From ZC4RG30 sp046347045 (GTDB taxonomy: Bacteria > Pseudomonadota > Gammaproteobacteria > Steroidobacterales > Steroidobacteraceae): 64,000 bases of DNA. Under the pieces are notes generated by a model, which saw only the letters and a program-made list of their open reading frames with translations, had not been told where the DNA came from and ran no database searches. This document shows positions 44,999 to 51,713 of the stretch, one piece after another. The position numbers and the translations under genes were made by a program. Numbering within the stretch: the first letter of the stretch is position 1; the number at the start of each line of letters is the position of its first letter. The DNA is taken from the NCBI GenBank assembly GCA_046347045.1, contig JAXMGX010000005.1, positions 186,001 to 250,000 of the forward strand, given 5' to 3'.

Positions 44999-45735
44999 TT
45001 GGAACCTGCCTTGCGGGCGGCTGCATGTTCGCGCAGCCGGTGCCGCCAGATCTGGTCGATCCACAGACGTTCCGAGCACTGACCTTCGGCGAGACGTGAT
45101 TCCGGTGACCAGGCAAACACGCGTTTCAGCCGCAGCGGTGCGGTGAAGGTTTCGGGATCGTCGAGCACCACGTCGTTGACGAGAATCCTGCCGCGCTGTG
45201 CGTCGTGCGCCAGATGCCAGCGCTCGCGCACCTTCAGTGCGCCGGAGTGCGAAAGCCCATTGCCGTTCAGGATGGCCTGCGGCTCCATCTCGATGGTCTC
45301 GACGCTGAGCGTTTCGCCATCCCACTTGCCGCTGGACATGCCAAGCCAGGTGGGCAGGCGGTCGGGATCGGCGGCGGGCAGCGGTCGATTCAGATACACG
45401 CGGCGCGTTTCGGCATTGAGCAGATTGGGCTGGAACACGAAGTACACGCGGTCGGGTGTCTGCAGCACCTCGAGCGGACTGGTGCCCGAGAGCGTATTGC
45501 GCGGTGTGCCCAGCGGCATGCAGAACGAGGCGGGTTCATCGCGGTCCGGGTCGAAGGCAGCAAAACGCGCGCGGCCGTCGGCGGTGAGCGGCAGCGGCTC
45601 GGGCCAGGGCGTGGACAGGGATTCCACCGGCAGCCAGGTGCCGGAGATGTCGGGCACGGCGGCGCCGGCATGAGCAGACAGCAGCGCCAGAGTCGCCATG
45701 GCAGCGCAACCCACGCGCTTCAACGCGCTTCGCAT
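44995..45735 (-). CDS. Exported protein of unknown function, paralog B
   Basis: A 246-aa protein with a signal peptide (to HAGAAVPD). The mature start is DISGTWLPVES. The shared motif WLGMSSGKWDGETLSVETIEM lies in the middle, with ASFCMPLGTPRNTLSGTSPLEVLQ before it. Proteins of this pattern commonly neighbour DUF6152 genes. ATG 45735 is preferred over 45750 because GGGGGGATCAGG directly precedes it. It is downstream of the P450 gene (43-base gap) and upstream of, and overlapping, paralog A, so the three probably share the LacI-controlled P450 promoter. Confidence 0.65.
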   Translation of the reverse strand: MRSALKRVGCAAMATLALLSAHAGAAVPDISGTWLPVESLSTPWPEPLPLTADGRARFAAFDPDRDEPASFCMPLGTPRNTLSGTSPLEVLQTPDRVYFVFQPNLLNAETRRVYLNRPLPAADPDRLPTWLGMSSGKWDGETLSVETIEMEPQAILNGNGLSHSGALKVRERWHLAHDAQRGRILVNDVVLDDPETFTAPLRLKRVFAWSPESRLAEGQCSERLWIDQIWRHRLREHAAARKAGSK

Positions 45736-45778
45736 CCTGATCCCCCCCATCCGCGGCCTGGTCGCCGCTACATTCGTT

Positions 45779-46954
45779 TCAGCAGCCGAACTTCAACGGC
45801 ACGCGCAGCGCGCCGTACTCCGGAAACCGCGTTGGAATGATATCGCCTGCCAGCGTGAATCCGCGCGGTGTGTGCGCGAGAAGTTCTTCCAGCGCCACGC
45901 GCATCTCGAGCCGCGCCAGCGGTGCGCCCGGACACATGTGCGGACCGCGGCCGAAGGCCACCGATTCCTTCATGTTGGGACGGTCGAGCCGGAAGCTTCC
46001 GGCATCCTCGAACACCTCGTCATCGCGGTTGGCCGAGGCATAGACCAGCGCGATGGGCTCACCGGCCGGAATGGTGCGGCCGTGCAGCGTGACATCGGTG
46101 CGCGCCGTGCGCGCGAAGCCGCGATAGGGCGTGTACAGCCGCAGGAATTCCTCGGTGGCGGCTTCGGACAGTTCCGGGTGCTCGCGCAGGTGCTGCTGCA
46201 GCTTCGGATCGCGCGCCAGGTGCACGGCGATCGAGCCGATCATCACCGTGGGGGCGATGATGCCCACCACCAGCACCTGGCGGATGGTGCCGACGATCAT
46301 CTCTTCGGGCAGCGGCTGGCCGTCGACGCGCGCGGCCAGCAGCGAGCTGGCAGCGTCCACATCCACCGGCAGCGGGTTCGCCTTGCGGTCGGCCACCACG
46401 GCCCGTGCCATCTCGTAGAGCTTGAGGCTGGTTTCCTTGGTGGCGGCTTCGTCGTTCGACTGCACCGCCACGTTGTAGCGGCGACCGACTTCAGCCAGCG
46501 AGGCGGACTGCTCGGGCTTGAGGTTCATCCACGCGTTGAACACGCGGATGGGCATGCGCGAGGAGAATTCCTCGCAGATGTCGCCGCCGCCCTGCGCCAC
46601 CATGCGGCCCAGCAGTTCACGCGAGATGCTGCGTATCTCGGCTTCGAAGCGCGCCACGCGCTGCGGCGCCAGCAGCGGCGAGAAGGCGCGGCGATATGGT
46701 GTGTGCTCGGGCGGATCCAGGTGCAGCGGCGGTCGGCGGCCGGTGAAGGCCACCTTGGGCACCACGTTCTGCTTCGAGGTGATGAAGGTGTCGCTGTCGG
46801 ACGCGGCCCTGATGACATCGGCATGCTTCATCAGCGCCCAGAAGCCGCCCCAGGCATCGCTGTGCGCCACGGGACACTCGCGGCGCAGCCGGGCGTAGTC
46901 GGCGTGCGGAGAGTCGAAGTCTTCCGGGGCGAGCGGGTCGAAATCCTGGGGCAT
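45779..46954 (-). CDS. Cytochrome P450 with atypical I-helix
   Basis: A 391-aa bacterial class I-type P450. The haem ligand loop is FGRGPHMCPG (Cys ~343). ExxR is in EEFLRL (K helix). The I-helix segment aligns without gaps to the usual AGxET(T), but reads VGIIAPT. The acid-alcohol pair that delivers protons to bound O2 is therefore replaced by Ile-Ala. Such loss is known in some peroxygenase-like or substrate-assisted P450s. ATG 46954 follows GAAGG closely. A TATACT -10 (46968-46963) places the transcript start within a few bases of the ATG, and the LacI operator is just upstream. No ferredoxin gene is nearby. Confidence 0.88.
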   Translation of the reverse strand: MPQDFDPLAPEDFDSPHADYARLRRECPVAHSDAWGGFWALMKHADVIRAASDSDTFITSKQNVVPKVAFTGRRPPLHLDPPEHTPYRRAFSPLLAPQRVARFEAEIRSISRELLGRMVAQGGGDICEEFSSRMPIRVFNAWMNLKPEQSASLAEVGRRYNVAVQSNDEAATKETSLKLYEMARAVVADRKANPLPVDVDAASSLLAARVDGQPLPEEMIVGTIRQVLVVGIIAPTVMIGSIAVHLARDPKLQQHLREHPELSEAATEEFLRLYTPYRGFARTARTDVTLHGRTIPAGEPIALVYASANRDDEVFEDAGSFRLDRPNMKESVAFGRGPHMCPGAPLARLEMRVALEELLAHTPRGFTLAGDIIPTRFPEYGALRVPLKFGC

Positions 46955-46962
46955 GGCCTTCG

Positions 46963-46990
46963 AGTATAGTTTTGGGTGAAAGCGCTTGCA
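46963..46990 (-). promoter_or_regulatory. LacI-type operator site 4 and P450 promoter
   Basis: TGAAAGCGCTTGCA (46977-46990) is a full match to the TGnAAnCGnTTnCA pattern, between the P450 and lacI-type genes. On the minus strand TATACT (46968-46963) is a good -10, eight bases below the operator. Repressor binding would block the P450 promoter and could also autoregulate the regulator gene. Confidence 0.8.
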
Positions 46991-47031
46991 TGGCTTTTTT
47001 TCCGACCCGGACAGTGGTGCACTTGCACCCC

Positions 47032-48036
47032 ATGAAGCCCGCCAAGGCAGTGATCCCCAAGCTCGACGACGTGGCGCAGCGCGCCGGCGTCTCCACCGCC
47101 ACGGTTTCGCGGTACTACAACAATCCGGCCATCGTGGCGCCGGCCACCGCGGCGCGCATCCGCGAGGCCATCGACGAGATGGGCTATGTGCCCAATCTGC
47201 TGGCCGGGGGCCTGGCATCGAACCGCAGCCGGCTGGTGGCGGTGCTGGTGCCGGAGATCGCGCAGTCCATCTTCAACGACACCATCGAGGCCATGGCCTC
47301 GGAGCTTTCGCTGGACGGCAACACCGTGATGCTGGGGCTGACCGGCGCGGGCAATGCGCGCATGCCGCAGTTGATCGAGGCGGCGCTGGCGCGGCGCGCG
47401 GATGCCATCATCCTCACCGGCATCGTCACCGACGCGGAAACGCGTGAGCGGCTGCGCGAGCGCTCGGTGACGGTGATCGAATCCTGGGGCATTCCGGAAG
47501 ACCCGATCGACATCGCGGTGGGCTTCTCGCATCAGGCCGTGGGGCGCGATGTCGCGCGCTTCCTGCATGGCCGCGGCTATGTGCGGCCGCTGCTCGCAGT
47601 GGCGGACGGCGTGCGTGCGCGGCAGCGGCGCGATGGCTTCCTGGAGGAATGGCGCAGCACCGCGCATGAGGCGCCGACGGTGATCGATGTGCCGCTGCCC
47701 ACGCGCTTCGGCCATTCGCGGCTGGTGTGGCGGCATGTGGCACAGATGACCACGACGCCGGATGTGATCGTCTGCGGCTCGGATGTGCTGGCGCAGGGCG
47801 TGATCATCGAGGCGCAGTCCGCGGGCCTGCGCGTGCCGGATCAGGTGGCGGTGACCGGATTCGGCAATCTGGCGATTACCGGCGACATGCGGCCCACCAT
47901 CACCACGGTGGACGTGGATGGCGCGCGCATCGGCCGCGAAGCGGTGGCGGTGCTGCGACGCCGCGCCGCGGGTGAGCGCATCGCGCAGAAAGTGATCGAT
48001 GTGGGGTTCAGGTTGATCGCGCGCGAGAGCGCGTGA
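47032..48036 (+). CDS. LacI-family transcriptional regulator
   Basis: A 334-aa protein. The N-terminal LacI HTH and hinge are KLDDVAQRAGVSTATVSRYYNNP and GYVPNLLAGGLASNRSRLVAVLVPEI. The periplasmic-binding-protein-like effector domain is complete (IFNDTIEAMASEL, ADAIILTGIV, PDVIVCGSDVLAQG, VTGFGNLAITGDMRPTITTVDVDG). ATG 47032 starts the HTH in the normal position; upstream starts at 47014 or 46990 would add a non-conserved tail. Six LacI-type operators lie between 37.8 and 54.4 kb, one directly upstream of this gene, so it is the likely regulator of the island. The effector is probably a pathway sugar or organic acid, but unknown. Confidence 0.92.
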   Translation: MKPAKAVIPKLDDVAQRAGVSTATVSRYYNNPAIVAPATAARIREAIDEMGYVPNLLAGGLASNRSRLVAVLVPEIAQSIFNDTIEAMASELSLDGNTVMLGLTGAGNARMPQLIEAALARRADAIILTGIVTDAETRERLRERSVTVIESWGIPEDPIDIAVGFSHQAVGRDVARFLHGRGYVRPLLAVADGVRARQRRDGFLEEWRSTAHEAPTVIDVPLPTRFGHSRLVWRHVAQMTTTPDVIVCGSDVLAQGVIIEAQSAGLRVPDQVAVTGFGNLAITGDMRPTITTVDVDGARIGREAVAVLRRRAAGERIAQKVIDVGFRLIARESA

Positions 48037-49024
48037 AGCGCGGTGCCACCGTCAGCAGCACGATGGCGCCAAGCAGCAGCGCCGCGCCGATGAGCTCGCT
48101 GCCGGTGGGCGCGGGCTGATTCCAGAACAGGTGCAGCACGTACGCCGCGGCCAGGCCCGCCAGCAGGCTCGATGATCTTTCCAGCGGCACGCAGTAGCTG
48201 TTCTCGCGCGGGTCGAGCAGGATGATGGCGGCGAACACCGAGATGATGGTGAGCGTGAAGCCGCCGCCGGCCAGCAGCGCGAACACCGGATCGCTCCAGG
48301 CGCGCGTGAAGCCCCAGGCCAGTTCATCCGCCTGCGAACCCAGTCCCGTCAGACCCACGGCTGCCAATGCCAGCACCGACAGGGGCAGGGCGACGAGCTT
48401 TTCCTCGACGAAATAGCGACGGACCCCGGCCTCATCGCCCGACTTCGAAATGCGCGTCATCACGGCAAGGCGCATGAAATAACCCACCGTGTAAAGCACG
48501 ACGGTGGCGATGGCCATGGGCGGCAGGCGAAAGCCGCCGCGCTGGTGCACCACGAAGGTGAGCGCGACGCCGACGATGAGCAGCGCCGTCCAGCTGTACC
48601 AGCGCACGCGGCGGCCGAACATGAAGTCCACCAGCGGTGCGATGATCAGGATGTCGCCGCGCATCAGCAGCTGGATGAACGGGATGCTGACGTTGGTGAA
48701 GGTGAACGACAGCGGCACCGTGAACAGCACCAGCGCGCTGCCGATGCCCGACAACACCGTAAGGCGCGTGGGCACGGGCAGCCGCGTGCCGCCCACCCGC
48801 AGGCCGTGCGCGTCGCGATGCCAGCCGGAGATCCAGATGAACGCGAGCGTGAGCACCAGGTTGGTGATGAGCGAGACGGGCAGCGTTTCAAGGCCCGTGA
48901 GCGCGCGGCCGCGCTCGGGATGCACGCCGCTGGTGGCCAGTCGCGTCAGGATGATGTTGGGGATGTAGCTGAGAAAGTACAGCGCGACGATGCCTTCGAG
49001 CGGTATGCGGGAAAGGCGGCTCAT
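48008..49024 (-). CDS. DMT/EamA-like multi-spanning membrane protein
   Basis: A 338-aa protein with about ten hydrophobic helices arranged as two halves, like the drug/metabolite transporter superfamily. Examples are IVALYFLSYIPNIILTRL, PVSLITNLVLTLAFIWISG, SWTALLIVGVALTFVV, IISVFAAIILLDPRENSYCVPLERSSSLLAGLAAAYVL and LIGAALLLGAIVLLTVAP. The EamA identity is tentative. ATG 49024 overlaps the CapA-like gene stop (ATGA), so it is translationally coupled to it and probably moves a compound handled by that operon. Its 3' end overlaps the lacI-type gene by 29 bases, convergently. Confidence 0.62.
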   Translation of the reverse strand: MSRLSRIPLEGIVALYFLSYIPNIILTRLATSGVHPERGRALTGLETLPVSLITNLVLTLAFIWISGWHRDAHGLRVGGTRLPVPTRLTVLSGIGSALVLFTVPLSFTFTNVSIPFIQLLMRGDILIIAPLVDFMFGRRVRWYSWTALLIVGVALTFVVHQRGGFRLPPMAIATVVLYTVGYFMRLAVMTRISKSGDEAGVRRYFVEEKLVALPLSVLALAAVGLTGLGSQADELAWGFTRAWSDPVFALLAGGGFTLTIISVFAAIILLDPRENSYCVPLERSSSLLAGLAAAYVLHLFWNQPAPTGSELIGAALLLGAIVLLTVAPRFTRSRARST

Positions 49025-50178
49025 GGTGCGACCGCCCCCGCATCCGCACCCGCGTCTGCGCCGGCGTTGGTGATCCGCACCAGATCGCCCTTCGCGGCGT
49101 AGCGACCATTCAGATCCGCCTCTTTGGTGATTGCGCGCAGGTAGTCGAGCAGTTCGCCGAAGCGCGGGTCGCGCGCGCCGATGGCGCGCGGTATGGCATC
49201 GCGATCGATGAACAGCGGCACGAAACCGGCCTCGTGGATGCGGCCTTCACGAATCACCAGCCGCGCGATCATCGACAGGCGCGCCGCAGGCGGGAAGTTG
49301 TACAGGCTGTCGAAGTCCGGCTCCCAGTCCTCTCCCAGCTTCTGGATCTCCTTGAAGCTTGGGCGCGCCGCGTGTTCGGGCGTCATGCGCAGGTCGGTGG
49401 CGAAGTTGCAAAGGCTGTAGAACACGGGCCGGCCCGCGATGCACTCGATGCCCTTGAGGATGTGCGCGTGGCCGCCGAGGATGGCGTCGGCACCGGCGGC
49501 AATCGCCGCACGCGCCACCTCGCGCTGATAGTCGGCGATTGCCGCGCGCACGAAGTGGATGCCCCAGTGATGCGATACCAGCACCACATCGGCCTGCTGC
49601 TTCGCCTTGCGGATATCCTCCTGCATGGCGGCCAGATCGCCGGCATGCGCCCAGGTGTGGATGCGCGCCGGTGTGCCGGGCTGGTCGTGCTCGATCTGCT
49701 CGTACAGCGTGTGTGCGCGCAGCGGCGCGCAACCCGGACGGCGTTCCTCGGCCCAGTAGGCCTGTGGCAGGATCGATGAATAGGCGAGGAAGGCCACGCG
49801 CGTGCCATCGGCCAGTCGGCGGATGACGGGCCGGCGCGCGGCAGCGATGTTCTCGCCCACACCTACTGCGGCGAGTCCCGCGGCCTCGAGATGCTGCAGC
49901 GTTTCGAAGAAGGCTTCATTGCCCCAGTCGAGGCAATGGTTGCCCGCGAAGGAGATGACATCGAAGCCGGCGCGCGCCAGTGCACCCGCGCAGGCGGGCT
50001 GCGCCATCACGGCGTGACGGGCCTGCGGCAGTCGGGTGCCGCGGGTGGCGAAGCTGGTCTCGAGCTGGCCGAAGACCAGTTCCGCGTCATTCAGCAGTTC
50101 GCGCGTGGCGACGAAGCATTCATCGGGATGTTCGCGGTCCGGGGCGAGGTCGCCGGTGGCCAGGACGATGCCGTTCAT
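49021..50178 (-). CDS. CapA/PgsA-family metallophosphoesterase-like protein 1
   Basis: A 385-aa protein without signal peptide or membrane anchor. Its PGA_cap (CapA) domain has LATGDLAPD, LVFGQLETSF, DVISFAGNHCLDWG, VLVSHHWGIHF, GADAILGGHAHILKGIE and VFYSLCNFATD. These match the metallophosphoesterase-like metal motifs (GD, N-H, H-W, GHxH). CapA proteins are known from poly-gamma-glutamate capsule synthesis, but that set of genes (CapBC) is absent. The cytoplasmic form in a catabolic operon suggests a hydrolase on a small substrate. The tail repeats AGADAGADAGA. ATG 50178 overlaps the stop of the hydrolase upstream. Confidence 0.8.
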   Translation of the reverse strand: MNGIVLATGDLAPDREHPDECFVATRELLNDAELVFGQLETSFATRGTRLPQARHAVMAQPACAGALARAGFDVISFAGNHCLDWGNEAFFETLQHLEAAGLAAVGVGENIAAARRPVIRRLADGTRVAFLAYSSILPQAYWAEERRPGCAPLRAHTLYEQIEHDQPGTPARIHTWAHAGDLAAMQEDIRKAKQQADVVLVSHHWGIHFVRAAIADYQREVARAAIAAGADAILGGHAHILKGIECIAGRPVFYSLCNFATDLRMTPEHAARPSFKEIQKLGEDWEPDFDSLYNFPPAARLSMIARLVIREGRIHEAGFVPLFIDRDAIPRAIGARDPRFGELLDYLRAITKEADLNGRYAAKGDLVRITNAGADAGADAGAVAP

Positions 50179-51599
50179 CGCGCCGCCTTCGCGGGGACGA
50201 CCTGGCCGGCGGGCTGCGGTTCTCCCGGGCAGCTTCCGGGCTGCGCGCCACACAGCCGCGGCATGTGGCTGGGTGTGTAAGGGATGAACCGCGTGTCGCC
50301 ACCGGCGTCGCCGCCACGCGCGTTGACCTGCGCGGGTTCGAGCGACCACCTGCCGGTATCGAGCCGGTTCTCGAGCGTGGCCAGCGCAGCCGCGAGCTCG
50401 GCGGGCGTGAAGATGCAGTGCCCAGCGCGTTCCACCCAGAGCTGGCCGACCATGTGGTTGCGGCCGGCTTTGGCCGACAGCATGCCGAGTGCGGCATGCG
50501 TGGTTGGCACGGTGACGCCATCGCCGATGGCCTGCAGCGTGAGCACGGGGATGCGCCAGTTGCCGCGCGGCACGAAGTTCGCGCGCATGTAGGCGACGGC
50601 CTTTGCATCGGCTTCGATGCGTGGTGCGGCGTTCAGCTTTGCAAGGTCCGCCTGAAGATCGATGCCCGCTTCGCGATAGAAATGCTCCACCAGCCTGCGC
50701 AGCGGCGATTCCCGCAACACGCGCCGATAGTCGACGCCGGTGTTCCAGCCGTTCACGCCGCCGGCGCGCTGTTCCTGGTCGACGCGCGGCACGAACACGC
50801 CCATCGCGAAGCCGCGGCGAAGCTGTTCAGCGCGGGCGTCGAATTCAGCCGCGGTTGGTCGGGGCGAGGCGGGGTCGGTCCAGTCCGGCAACTGCGCCAG
50901 CGCGGCGGCCAGCACCACGCGCGCCTTGCCGGCGGGCGTGTTCCACGCAGTCTGCAGCGCGGTAGCAACGCGCGCCGAGTTCGCGCGATCATCATCCACG
51001 CCCACGATGCGGATGCCGGAATCCGGCGCCACCAGCGTGCGAAAGGCAAATGCGCCATCGAGCGCCGTGTTCAGCATGCCCAGCGATCCCGATACCGAAC
51101 CGCACAGCGGCAGAGCGCCCTGGATTCGATCCGGATGCCGCTCGGCCAGTGCCAGCGTGACCATGCCACCCATCGAGCTTCCCCAGGCGATGGTGCGGCG
51201 CGGTTGAGCCACGCGTTTCACGAATTCATCCAGCACCTGCATCTGATCGCCGGGTGCCTCGGCCAGCGCCCAGCCGCCGGCGGTGTAGGCCGATGCGGCC
51301 AGCGCATAGCCCCGCGCCAGCAGCCAGTCGCGTGCGCCCCGCGGCGCGGATTCCGGCACGGCGGAGGAGACGGAAGGCGCGTAGCCGTGCGCATAGAGCA
51401 GCACGGTGCCGTTCCAGTTGGATGGCTTTTCGATGATCCACTGCGCAGTGCTGCCCGGATGCGTGGCTACGATGCGCTGCACGTCGGCGGGCAGCGCTTC
51501 GCGTGGGGCAAGCGCAGCCAATGACAGGGCGAATGCGCAGATGATGGCGCGGGCGTTCGCGCGCGGGCGCTGGCCGCGTGTTGCCGGCTTGCAGGACAT
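50175..51599 (-). CDS. Secreted alpha/beta hydrolase (depolymerase-like)
   Basis: A 474-aa protein. A signal peptide (ICAFALSLAALAPREALPA) is followed by an alpha/beta hydrolase with WNGTVLLYAHGYAP (oxyanion loop), the nucleophile in AWGSSMGGMVTLALAERHP, IGDGVTVPTTHA (acid region) and the His near the C-terminus (VERAGHCIFTPAEL). It resembles prolyl-oligopeptidase-like or PHB-depolymerase-like exported esterases. ATG 51599 follows GGGGGTCG. It is the first gene of the hydrolase-CapA-DMT operon. It faces the CocE-type hydrolase gene across LacI operator site 5, so the two exported hydrolases are probably co-induced. Confidence 0.78.
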   Translation of the reverse strand: MSCKPATRGQRPRANARAIICAFALSLAALAPREALPADVQRIVATHPGSTAQWIIEKPSNWNGTVLLYAHGYAPSVSSAVPESAPRGARDWLLARGYALAASAYTAGGWALAEAPGDQMQVLDEFVKRVAQPRRTIAWGSSMGGMVTLALAERHPDRIQGALPLCGSVSGSLGMLNTALDGAFAFRTLVAPDSGIRIVGVDDDRANSARVATALQTAWNTPAGKARVVLAAALAQLPDWTDPASPRPTAAEFDARAEQLRRGFAMGVFVPRVDQEQRAGGVNGWNTGVDYRRVLRESPLRRLVEHFYREAGIDLQADLAKLNAAPRIEADAKAVAYMRANFVPRGNWRIPVLTLQAIGDGVTVPTTHAALGMLSAKAGRNHMVGQLWVERAGHCIFTPAELAAALATLENRLDTGRWSLEPAQVNARGGDAGGDTRFIPYTPSHMPRLCGAQPGSCPGEPQPAGQVVPAKAAR

Positions 51600-51640
51600 G
51601 CATCGACCCCCGATTTGCTCCGGGCTCACCTTACGCCAGA

Positions 51641-51654
51641 TGCAAGCGCTTGCA
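51641..51654. promoter_or_regulatory. LacI-type operator site 5 (two hydrolase operons)
   Basis: TGCAAGCGCTTGCA is a perfect 14-base palindrome and the best site of the six. It lies between the divergent hydrolase genes. On the plus strand TTGCAA (51650-51655) can act as -35, with CATAAA (51674-51679) as -10 after an 18-base spacer, so the operator overlaps the -35. Confidence 0.85.
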
Positions 51655-51713
51655 AACCGGCGGCCCGCGGGCGCATAAACGCCATTCCTGGGAACGAAGT
51701 CCGTGGGTGGGCC

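Noticed and set aside
49021..50178. Poly-gamma-glutamate capsule synthesis gene
   Set aside because: The CapA domain is present, but CapB/CapC/CapE partners, a signal peptide and a membrane anchor are missing, and the setting is catabolic.
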